A DNA stretch of 26,656 nt from a virus: positions 1 to 26,656 of the IMG/VR virus record IMGVR_UViG_3300042306_000437; one strand, given 5' to 3'. Below the pieces are notes generated by a model that was not told where the DNA came from, did not search any database, and saw only the letters and a program-made list of their open reading frames with translations. Position 1 is the stretch's first letter. Each line of letters opens with the position of its first letter. A program made the translations under genes and the position numbers. Below, one piece after another: positions 1 to 8,700 of this stretch.

Positions 1-1440
1 GTAATCAAAAAAGGATCTATAAAAACTATAGATATTTCTCAAGTAGAAGATAATTTAGTTCCAGGTGCCAATTTTGTATTGACTTTTTCTGATGGAGAAA
101 CAGCTACTATATCAGTGAAAAGAAGCGGTGCTCTTTTAGTTAGTAAGGCAGAAGACTTTACAAAAATATTTGACGCAGCCGGATTAAGATATGTAGACAA
201 TACTCTGACAAATAAAGCAGGATTTTCTCCGGTTTATGATCAAGATACAGGCAAAAAGCTTAGCACAGATTACACTGATACTAGTGAATACAGTCCAATG
301 GAGTTATACAATATGATTCCAGGAAACAGTGTAACTTTTAGTATAAATCTAGCTAGTGAGTATAATCAAAAACTAATAGCAGATTATTTAGCAGCGACAC
401 CAGAACAAGAGGAGGAAGCTTCTAAAGAACTAGCAAGTAATCTTAAGATTAATGTAATAGATATTAAAGGAAGAAAGCTAGGAGATCTAAAAGCAAATTA
501 CGAAACAAACGAGAGCCCGGAGTTTCTACTATTAAGAGAAGAAGCTGCAAAGTTAGCTAAAGAGAAAGAGGCAGACGTAAGTGATATAGATATTAGATTA
601 TCTAAAGAAAGTTTTATTAAACATATTTTCTTAGGGGTACCTAACTTTGTTTTTGAGAACGGTAGTGTAAAGTATTTTGATATTGTACCAGATGCAATAG
701 TTGATTACGGCTATGTACAAGATGGAGAAGTTTCTTTAAAAGGAAACACAAAGAATGTCAGAATGGATTACGTAAAAGACCTACTTAAGAAAGAAGGATT
801 GCCAATAGCAGTGTTTAAGCAGGGCCAGTATCTAGTTGCGTTCCCTATGAATTTAAAAGAAGGGGATACAAAAATAGGAGACAAAGCCTTAGAAACATTG
901 ATGCAGTCAGATAGCTTAGGAAAAGGAGTTTTAGAATTAAACAACACCTTAGCCAATAATGGTATATCACCTTCTAGTTACAACTTATTCTACTTAAGTG
1001 AAGATAACCAATCTTTATTCACAGAGGATAAAATGACTAAATCTTTAGAAGAAGCTATTAACAAGCTTAATGAAGTAAAGCAAGTAGCAGATGTTACAGA
1101 GTGGATGAGTCCAGGTCACACTAAAGAAAACTTAGTAGATCAAGCCAGTATTGCCATTGACATAACAAACAATCCTCTTACTTCTCCAAAACCTATTATT
1201 AACCTTAATAGAATGGTTGAATTTAAGGACGACTGGTATGCAGAAGCACTAAGAACTGGAGAACTTTCTGATGAAAAGGCAATAGAAATTGCTACTAAAA
1301 TTTTCTCAGGGGATTCTATAACACCAAAAGAAAGCAATTTTGTGGACGACCCTAAAGTTGTAGGAGTTATAAGTCAGTTGACTAAGCTAGAAGATGACTT
1401 AGATGCTGCATCAAGAAGTGCACAAAATGAACCTTGTTAA
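1..1440 (+). CDS. C-terminal part of a large virion-type protein (5' end outside window)
   Basis: The reading frame is open from the first base of the window to the TAA at 1438-1440, so this is the 3' end of a longer gene. A TTG at 79 is in frame but is not needed as a start. About 479 residues are visible. They are acidic and lysine-rich, without signal peptide or membrane segment, and match no enzyme motif I recognise. A helical acidic stretch (EQEEEASKEL) is followed by an apparently folded domain containing VPNFVFENGSV. The only cysteine in the visible part is the very last residue (…NEPC). It is followed by the promoter of the next giant gene, and no terminator hairpin is visible between them. 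By position, size and composition I infer a virion-associated or ejected protein of the same set as the next two. The N-terminal part must be read outside this window to name it. Confidence 0.75.
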   Translation, partial: VIKKGSIKTIDISQVEDNLVPGANFVLTFSDGETATISVKRSGALLVSKAEDFTKIFDAAGLRYVDNTLTNKAGFSPVYDQDTGKKLSTDYTDTSEYSPMELYNMIPGNSVTFSINLASEYNQKLIADYLAATPEQEEEASKELASNLKINVIDIKGRKLGDLKANYETNESPEFLLLREEAAKLAKEKEADVSDIDIRLSKESFIKHIFLGVPNFVFENGSVKYFDIVPDAIVDYGYVQDGEVSLKGNTKNVRMDYVKDLLKKEGLPIAVFKQGQYLVAFPMNLKEGDTKIGDKALETLMQSDSLGKGVLELNNTLANNGISPSSYNLFYLSEDNQSLFTEDKMTKSLEEAINKLNEVKQVADVTEWMSPGHTKENLVDQASIAIDITNNPLTSPKPIINLNRMVEFKDDWYAEALRTGELSDEKAIEIATKIFSGDSITPKESNFVDDPKVVGVISQLTKLEDDLDAASRSAQNEPC

Positions 1441-1457
1441 AAATAAAAGTTAACAAA

Positions 1458-1489
1458 TTTGTTTTTTATAAAAATATTTGCTAATTTTG
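1458..1489 (+). promoter_or_regulatory. Bacteroidetes-type promoter for the 1382-aa gene
   Basis: A TTTG at 1458-1461 is followed after exactly 20 bases by TAATTTTG at 1482-1489. This matches the known Bacteroidetes primary sigma factor consensus (-33 TTTG, -7 TAnnTTTG). The start codon lies 20 bases further on, leaving a short A-rich leader without a Shine-Dalgarno sequence. The same arrangement with the same spacer occurs at 5702-5733 and on the - strand at 13467-13498. Confidence 0.75.
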
Positions 1490-1509
1490 CATAAAATAAA
1501 ATAATAAAA

Positions 1510-4500
1510 ATGAGCTTAAACTGTAGAGTTTTTAGAACAGAGAATGGAGCTATAGATTTTGTCAATGCACCAAATGGCAATAGAAGTACCTTATTTGATA
1601 ACTTAGTTAAGATAGCGGGCGGTAATAAAGATATCGCCCTAGATCTTTACGCATTGACAGAAACCCCTGAATTTAAGGACGGTGTAGATGTCAAAACTAG
1701 CCAAGCAAAAAGAAGACTTCTAGAAAAAGCCAAGCAGTTAATGAAGGAGACAGCCCCAGTACCAACTGCTGAGGAGACAAAAGTAGCCGGATTTAATAAA
1801 GGGGTTGAACAAGTAAGAAAGATAGCTGAGGATTTTAAAAAGGAATTCAAAAGAGTTGGCCTACAGCACATGCCTGTACAAAAACTATTTACTGTTGTAT
1901 CTGAGGAAATAGCAAAGGTGTACGAAACTATACCAAATAAACCAAAAGATAAAAAAGTAAAAGAGGCTTATAAAGCAATGGTAGATGAAACCTTAGAGCA
2001 ATACAACTACATAATAGGCAAAGGGCTTAAAGTAGTAAGGCATGTAGTTACAGGAGAACCTTATGTGAACTCTAAGCAAATGTTAGAGGACTTAGAAAAA
2101 AACAACACATTGAAGTTTTTACCTAATGATGTTGCATTTGGACAAGGTAACATAGACGTTTCAGATAACATAGGCTTACAACCTAGCGGCATAAAACTAG
2201 AAGACGGTTATGAGCTTACTAACTCAGAAGTTTTTAGAGTAGTACACGACTATTTTGGTCACGGTATTCTAGGGAATGAGTTTGGGGCAATAGGAGAAGA
2301 AAATGCAACTTTACAACACTTAGACCTTTATTCAGAAAAAGCAGCACCTGCTGTAATTTTTCAAACAAGAGGCCAAAACAGTTGGGTAAACTATAGTGGT
2401 GCAAACGAAGAAGCAAACTCTTTAAGAGCTCAAGCCAGAGATCTAAGAAAGCAAGGAAGAGAAGAAGAGGCAGACAGATTAGTAGAAGAAGCAAATAATA
2501 TATTTAAGTTCGCAGAACCTAAAATAGGAATTTTTCCAAACAAGTACAATTTTAAGAGATATGAAACAGCAAGAAGAATCAAAGAAGACGCAGAAATCCA
2601 AGGTAGAAAATATAGATACACTAGTGCTGCAGTATCCAGCACATTACCAAACATATCTAAGAAAAGCGTTGGAAGAAGGGGACTCACTAGAACAGGCTTT
2701 GGCATCCCTAAGAGCCTTCAATCTTTAAAAGGCAAAACAACTAAAGTAATAGTTGACGATAAAATAAAATCAGATATTACTAAAGCTTTCCCTAAAGTAA
2801 AGGTTTTTCCTAATGTATATGAAATACAAGACGGTGAGGCTTATAGAAAAATGCAAGAAAGCTCTCTTGTAAATAATGAATACAGAGACTCTGTAACAGT
2901 ACATACAGCCGAAGAGTACAATCAAATGAGAATGTTTATCTCAGAAGACGGTATGACTGGGGTTACTTTAGATAAAGACGGTCATCTTGGAGGAGGGTTT
3001 TCTGACCCAGACTCTGGAAGACCAAACGATATAGCACAATTGTTGATAATAGGTATAAAAGAGGGGGCTACAAATGCAGAAGCTTTTGACACAATTCTCC
3101 CAGACTATTATTCAGCATTTGGTTTTAAAGCAGTATCTAGAGTGGCATTTAATGAAGAAGAGGTACCAAAAAACTGGAACTACGCTACGTATAGCAGATT
3201 TAATAATGGTAGACCAGATGTAGTTCATTTTGTATGGGATGGTGGAGATAGAAATACTATAGAAGAAAGAGTAGGCCAGTTTGATAACTACTCTACTTAC
3301 CAAAAAGATCAAACAAAATCTTTTAATAAAAATAGCTATGCCGCATCTTATGAGTACATGAGAAAAGCAGTAGCTAATAGATTTACATACGAACAGGAGC
3401 AGATAATACAATCGGCAACTGAAATTATAAGTAAGAAGTCACCATCAATGACTTATAAAAACTCTAACCTTTATTCTAAAGACAGAGTTAATCCAATTAC
3501 AGGTAAATCTACAAAACAAGTTGAGATTGAGCTAATAGAGACAGCACCTGAAAGTAAAGGTAATGGGGACGCTAGGCAACTATTAAGAAACTTCTTAGAC
3601 TATACAGACGCTTTAGGAAAAGATGTTTACTTAGCAGTATCACCAAGAGATGTAACCACAACAGCTGAGGGATTAGAAAGGTTATATGCTTCAGAGGGAT
3701 TTGAAAAAGTCTCAGATTTTGAGATGGTTAGAGTAGCAAAACCTGTAAAAGTAGAAAGTTTTGATAACAACGGGGAACCAACCGTAAAAAACTTGATGGA
3801 GTATATCAATGGGACAAATAAAACTTTGTCTAATGAGAGATTAGGTATGGCTATGAATTCTATGATGGCTATGGGAGTTACAAGCTCTTCAGAGTTATTA
3901 AGTAAGTTAGAGTCAGCAATAGTTAAAAATGGAGCCATAGTTTTTGATAAGGTATCTTTACAAAGCAGTGGAGTATTTAATAAGTACGAAGCTACAAAAA
4001 TATCAGAGTCTTTGGCTTTGCAAAATAAGATAAAGCAGTCGTTTTTGGAACTAAGGAATCAAGAACCTTTTACAATTGAATACGATAACAATTTTGCAAT
4101 AACTGAAGGGTCAACATTAAACGATTTTGGTAAACAAAAAGTATCTAACCCTTTCATAGTAGAAAAAGAACTTCTTATGGACATCGCTGGATTAGAAGAA
4201 AACGAAATAGAAAGTAACTTACTTCCTGAATTAGGAGATAAGTATTCTACAAATGAAGAGTTTAAAGCCAAGATTGATAACTTAGCAAAAACTACCAGAC
4301 TAGTAACCATAAAGACAGATTCTGAAGAGGGGTTAGTTGACAAGAAAGCAAACACAGAAGAGATGCTTTTAGAAACTGTTATAGATAAAGGTAACCCAAA
4401 ACTAGAAGAGAATATAGATTTCTTAAAAACAAGAATTTCAGAAGAGGTTTGGGAAGAAAGCCCTAGGCAAGTAGTTGCTGTATTGAACAGCATAAAAAAA

Positions 4501-5658
4501 TCTGCTATAGAGAATGGAATAGATCTAAAAAATCTTTCAGCAAAAGTTCTTACACACAGTAGAGAAGATATACTAGCATTACTAGACTCTATGGAGAACT
4601 TTTTACAAGACACTGAAGATGCAGATGCTCTTAGTACATTCGCAAGATTGTATGACGAAGTGTTTGAAACAGCGGAGTCACAAACTGAACTAATTGTTAC
4701 AGACAATGAATTTGATGTGTTAGTAGACACAGAGAAAACAGAGTATCAACTGTTCTCAGAATACGGTCTTGTAAAGAAACAAGGTGACGTTTATAGACAA
4801 GTGGAAGAGCAATCTTTGGAAGAGTTGTACAATAACATGATTGAGTACTCTGACATTTTACCTACCGGGGTAAAAACTGTAGAAGATCTCAAGAACTATG
4901 TAGAGAAACAGCTTCCAAACTTAGAAATTTCTGATTATGAAGTTAATACAGATAATTTGGAGAAAATGGTTTTATACAAAACTTTCTTTAAGTTTCCAAT
5001 ATCTTCTCCAGATCCAAGAGTCTCTACAGAAGAGCTTTCTAAAATAAGTAAAGACCCAGAGTACCTAGTTAGTGACTTTGTAAAAGAATTCAATAAGTGG
5101 GTAATTAAAAAAGCAAATCCTTACTTCAAAGTTACAGAAAGAGGAATAGAATTGGTAGAGAATGATCCTATATCAAAACAGGAAGCCATATTAAGCTTAC
5201 CAGAGGACTTAAAATCAGATTTGGCACAATATAACGCATTGTCAAAAAGATTGAACCTGGAGCTTCCTATGGAAGAAGTTTTCCCTGATTATGACGCACA
5301 AAGCCAACAAAGAGAAAGAGTAGTAAACAATCCTAAAAGTGTTAAGAAACTAGAAGGAGATTATTTATACGTAGAAGACGGAGTCCTAGCAGTAAGAAAC
5401 TCAACAGACACTTTCATAAGAACACCTAAGGGGGTATATGAAATGATCTACGAGGCAGGTAATGTCAAGTTCTACGGGGCTCTTCCAGAAGCGAATGCAG
5501 ATTACAAAGTATTTGGAGTAGCCTCACCACTATCAGATATGGATTTTTCTAAGTACCAGTATTTAGAGAATTCACCTGGAGTATTTAAGACTATGAAGAA
5601 ATATTATACAAAAGAGGAATTAGGACAAATAGATGAAGAGTACTTCAGCTGTCAATAA
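1510..5658 (+). CDS. Giant polyvalent virion protein with HDYFGH domain and GNAT-like segments
   Basis: 1382 aa; the ATG at 1510 sits just after a promoter. Residues 1-55 form a tag homologous to the start of the next giant protein. At about 120-300 there is a conserved phage domain: a helical region leads to H246-D-Y-F-G-H251, then G262-E-E264, H270 and T286-R-G-Q-N-S-W-V-N294. I have seen this type in very large phage and plasmid polyvalent proteins; its activity is unknown to me. The H-x4-H spacing resembles metal-binding motifs. Residues about 455-585 (FGFKAVSRV, GRPDVVHFVWD) and 655-740 (ESKGNGDARQLL, LYASEGFE) look like two GNAT acyltransferase-type folds. The remainder is acidic, helical and unrecognised. 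Cysteine occurs only at positions 5 and 1381. I infer a capsid-packaged protein delivered to the host; no membrane segment or signal peptide is seen. Single-gene unit with its own promoter and terminator. Confidence 0.8.
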   Translation: MSLNCRVFRTENGAIDFVNAPNGNRSTLFDNLVKIAGGNKDIALDLYALTETPEFKDGVDVKTSQAKRRLLEKAKQLMKETAPVPTAEETKVAGFNKGVEQVRKIAEDFKKEFKRVGLQHMPVQKLFTVVSEEIAKVYETIPNKPKDKKVKEAYKAMVDETLEQYNYIIGKGLKVVRHVVTGEPYVNSKQMLEDLEKNNTLKFLPNDVAFGQGNIDVSDNIGLQPSGIKLEDGYELTNSEVFRVVHDYFGHGILGNEFGAIGEENATLQHLDLYSEKAAPAVIFQTRGQNSWVNYSGANEEANSLRAQARDLRKQGREEEADRLVEEANNIFKFAEPKIGIFPNKYNFKRYETARRIKEDAEIQGRKYRYTSAAVSSTLPNISKKSVGRRGLTRTGFGIPKSLQSLKGKTTKVIVDDKIKSDITKAFPKVKVFPNVYEIQDGEAYRKMQESSLVNNEYRDSVTVHTAEEYNQMRMFISEDGMTGVTLDKDGHLGGGFSDPDSGRPNDIAQLLIIGIKEGATNAEAFDTILPDYYSAFGFKAVSRVAFNEEEVPKNWNYATYSRFNNGRPDVVHFVWDGGDRNTIEERVGQFDNYSTYQKDQTKSFNKNSYAASYEYMRKAVANRFTYEQEQIIQSATEIISKKSPSMTYKNSNLYSKDRVNPITGKSTKQVEIELIETAPESKGNGDARQLLRNFLDYTDALGKDVYLAVSPRDVTTTAEGLERLYASEGFEKVSDFEMVRVAKPVKVESFDNNGEPTVKNLMEYINGTNKTLSNERLGMAMNSMMAMGVTSSSELLSKLESAIVKNGAIVFDKVSLQSSGVFNKYEATKISESLALQNKIKQSFLELRNQEPFTIEYDNNFAITEGSTLNDFGKQKVSNPFIVEKELLMDIAGLEENEIESNLLPELGDKYSTNEEFKAKIDNLAKTTRLVTIKTDSEEGLVDKKANTEEMLLETVIDKGNPKLEENIDFLKTRISEEVWEESPRQVVAVLNSIKKSAIENGIDLKNLSAKVLTHSREDILALLDSMENFLQDTEDADALSTFARLYDEVFETAESQTELIVTDNEFDVLVDTEKTEYQLFSEYGLVKKQGDVYRQVEEQSLEELYNNMIEYSDILPTGVKTVEDLKNYVEKQLPNLEISDYEVNTDNLEKMVLYKTFFKFPISSPDPRVSTEELSKISKDPEYLVSDFVKEFNKWVIKKANPYFKVTERGIELVENDPISKQEAILSLPEDLKSDLAQYNALSKRLNLELPMEEVFPDYDAQSQQRERVVNNPKSVKKLEGDYLYVEDGVLAVRNSTDTFIRTPKGVYEMIYEAGNVKFYGALPEANADYKVFGVASPLSDMDFSKYQYLENSPGVFKTMKKYYTKEELGQIDEEYFSCQ

Positions 5659-5663
5659 AAGAA

Positions 5664-5695
5664 AAGGCTACCCAAAAAGTAGCCTTAACTTTTTT
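5664..5695 (+). terminator. Intrinsic terminator after the 1382-aa gene
   Basis: An 8-bp stem AAGGCTAC / GTAGCCTT (5664-5671 with 5679-5686) encloses a 7-base loop, and a run of six T ends at 5695. It starts six bases after the stop codon and is followed at once by the promoter of the next giant gene, so the two giants are probably separate transcripts. Confidence 0.85.
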
Positions 5696-5701
5696 AATGT
5701 A

Positions 5702-5733
5702 TTTGGTTATTCCAAATAAAATTACTAATTTTG
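5702..5733 (+). promoter_or_regulatory. Bacteroidetes-type promoter for the 1904-aa gene
   Basis: TTTG at 5702-5705, a 20-base spacer, and TAATTTTG at 5726-5733. The ATG follows 21 bases later. The -33 box lies inside a short dyad, TTTGG-N5-CCAAA (5702-5716), which also overlaps the -33 box of the - strand promoter near 13485 and may be an operator. Confidence 0.8.
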
Positions 5734-5754
5734 CACTATAATTTAAGATAAAAT

Positions 5755-8700
5755 ATGAGCTGTACTATCAATTACAACCAAAAAGGAGAAATAAAAAACG
5801 TGCTTACACCAGAAGGTGCAGAAAGCAAACTATTCAGACAAATCGCTAGACTACCTCATATAGATAGTTTAGAGGAGGCTTTAGGTATTTTCAAAAACAT
5901 CTACTCTGAAGATTTTCAGGGGGAGCAGCCTCTTACTTTTAAATCAGATAAAGGCAGTTTCCATACTACTTATGCAGAGGCTTTAAAAAACTCTACTTCA
6001 GGTAATATTGAAGCTGGGATATCTTCTGAGCAAGGATTTAAAAGCTTAGTTAGCGTATCTGCTAACACTAACACTGCAACTTATGAAGGGTTAATAAATA
6101 ACTTGATTAAGAGTGATATACTTTCTGATGAGAGGATAATAGAAGACGGTAAAACTTACCATAAAGCTGCCGGGAACCACGGCCCTCTTCAGATAGCAAA
6201 TGAACAGGTTATTAAAGAAGAGCTTAAAATAAACCTAGGCAGAAAAAACTTTACTATCCACAGAGATGGTAGAATTGAAATTAAAAATAAAAAGAATACT
6301 GTAGAAGTAGGAAATAAAACTATGTCTTTAGAAGATATAAGATCTTCTGATATGAGAGAGCTTGAAAAAGTTGTCGGGAAAGATGCAGCTTTAACTCTTA
6401 CTATAAACAATGCGGTAAAAGACTCTCTACCAACAGGTATTAGCGAGGAAAAAATATCAGCAGATGAAACAGCCTTAAAGCTAAACCTGTTAGATTTCCT
6501 TAACAAGATAGGTGTATCTATTACCTCTATCAATAAGTATGTAGAAAAGTACAGAATTACAAATGGAGTAGATCCGTCTGCACAATCTTTAGTTGACATA
6601 TCAAGACAAACTATTGCATTTAAAGATGGCATCATAAACCTAGATGGTCTTACAGAGGAGACTATACACTTTATAGTTGAAACTTGGGACGATGTAGAGA
6701 TTGAAAACTTACTAAGAAATGCACATAAGACATCTTCTTACGTAGAGTTTGCAAATTCTTATAGGGAACTTTACGCAAAAGAGAATCCTAAAATGTCTGC
6801 TGAAGAGGTAGAAAACTTGGTTAGAAGAGAGATCTTAGGTAAAGAGTTGTCTAAAGCAATACAAGAAAGATTCACAACAGAAGGAAAGACAGATATACAA
6901 AAAAGTATATTGACTAAGCTATACGAGTTACTACAAAAGTTTTTTAATTCGCTAGTTGTTACTGATGCATTCTATGAAGATTTAGGGGCATTGACGTTAA
7001 AAGTAGAGGACTTGCTATTAACTAAAGATGTAAATAAATACTTAAATTTAGAACAGGCCAAAACCAAAAAATTCAGAATGTATCAGCAACAAGCGAGTGG
7101 CGATTTGCAAATTGATACTAAGAATGCTATCACAAAACAATTAGTAGCAGTACTTCTTGAACAAGAAAAAAATATAAAAAGAGCCGGAGGAGGTTCTAAT
7201 GCTAGTATTAAAATGCTTAATCAAGCATTGGATAAAGCTTTTACTAAAGGTTCCATATTAGATTTGATCTCTTTAGCAAAAAGGCAAGCAGATTATGTAG
7301 AGATTGCAATAACTAGAGCAAATAAAATAGGCGAAACTTTGTCTAATGAAGAAGGGATTGTACTACACGGTTTAAAAAACCAGATTGTGCCAGTTCTTGA
7401 AAAGCTAACCGCTATAGTAAACGAGGATCCAGAATTATCAGATATTCTTGGCGATGTAGAAAGAGTAACTAAAAAGGTTAATTTAGTAAACGGTATAGTT
7501 GCAAACTCTCAAAATAATATACTAGATAGGATTATTGATAGACTTATGGTAAGACATAGTTTAGATGAATCTGCTAAAAAAGGGTTGAAAGATGCTGTTA
7601 CAAATGCTACCAGAGATACTCAAATGTTGTATGCGGTGTTTGGTCAAATAACACATGCACATGATCCCTTGTTAAATATTTTAGGGTCAGTTGTAGCTGA
7701 TATGACTATGGATGCTGAGCAGTCTTATATAAAGAGAGCCAAAGACTTCCAAAGTAAGATTAGAGAGTTAGGATTTACCGAGAAAGATTTACCAAAATTT
7801 ATGGGTAAAGATGGGTACATACTAAGCATGCACGATTTTAGTACTTTTGAGAAAGACATTTTAAATTTAAAAGTTGCAGCCTACAAAAAGCACAGTGGTA
7901 CCACTATGACTGATGAGGCTATTGCAGAAGGTATAGAAAACTCTACTTTGCCTAAAATAAAAGATTCTGATGCAGAGCAAAGATATTACAAAGAAGTAAA
8001 TGATCAAGTAAATGAAAAAATTGAAAGAAGTTTTACTAATGAGTATTATGAAGAAAGAGAAAAAAGGTTTACTGATCTAGGAATAAGCGAGGCAACAAAG
8101 CTACAACTAAGACTTCTTTCTTCAGATTTAGGGAGTTTACTGTCAAAAGTAAAAAATGAAAAAGGTTTACCTAGATACACTGAACAAAACAAATACGACC
8201 TTGATGCACTTAACTTAAAAAGAAGATCTATAAAGTCTTTTTATGATGGATTAGGTAATAAGAAAAAAGGTATAGAGTTTGTAGACAATGCCGGACCTGA
8301 TACTATAGAGGTAGGGGGAGCATTTGTAAAACTTGGAAGTAATCCTTCAGAGGAGGCCTCTATTGCTTTTGAGATAAACAAACTAGACCAAGCATTCTTA
8401 AAAGAGAAACAGCAAGAGTCTCTAGCAGCAGGGAACCAAAAAGTAGACGTAGAAAAGTTAGCCCCTAAATTTTTAGAAGAGCTAGCTAGAATAGAGCAAG
8501 AAGAGGGTAGAGAAGCAGCAGTAGAATTCTTCCTACTTAACTCAAGCGTAGGATTTTCAAATGAGTTTTGGAATACTTTTGACAACACAACAGGCACAAA
8601 CGCTGCCATGGATGAGTATTTACAAAGACCTGATGCCGAAGATATTTGGGCAATCAGAATAGAAAACTACAGAGCTAAGTTACAAACAAGAAAAGCTGTC

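Noticed and set aside
79-81. TTG as the start codon of the first gene
   Set aside because: The frame is open to base 1 with similar composition, and no promoter or gene boundary is seen before it.
4059-4730. 223-codon frame on the - strand inside the 1382-aa gene
   Set aside because: It is a serine-rich antisense shadow of a well-supported coding frame, with no promoter or recognisable domain.
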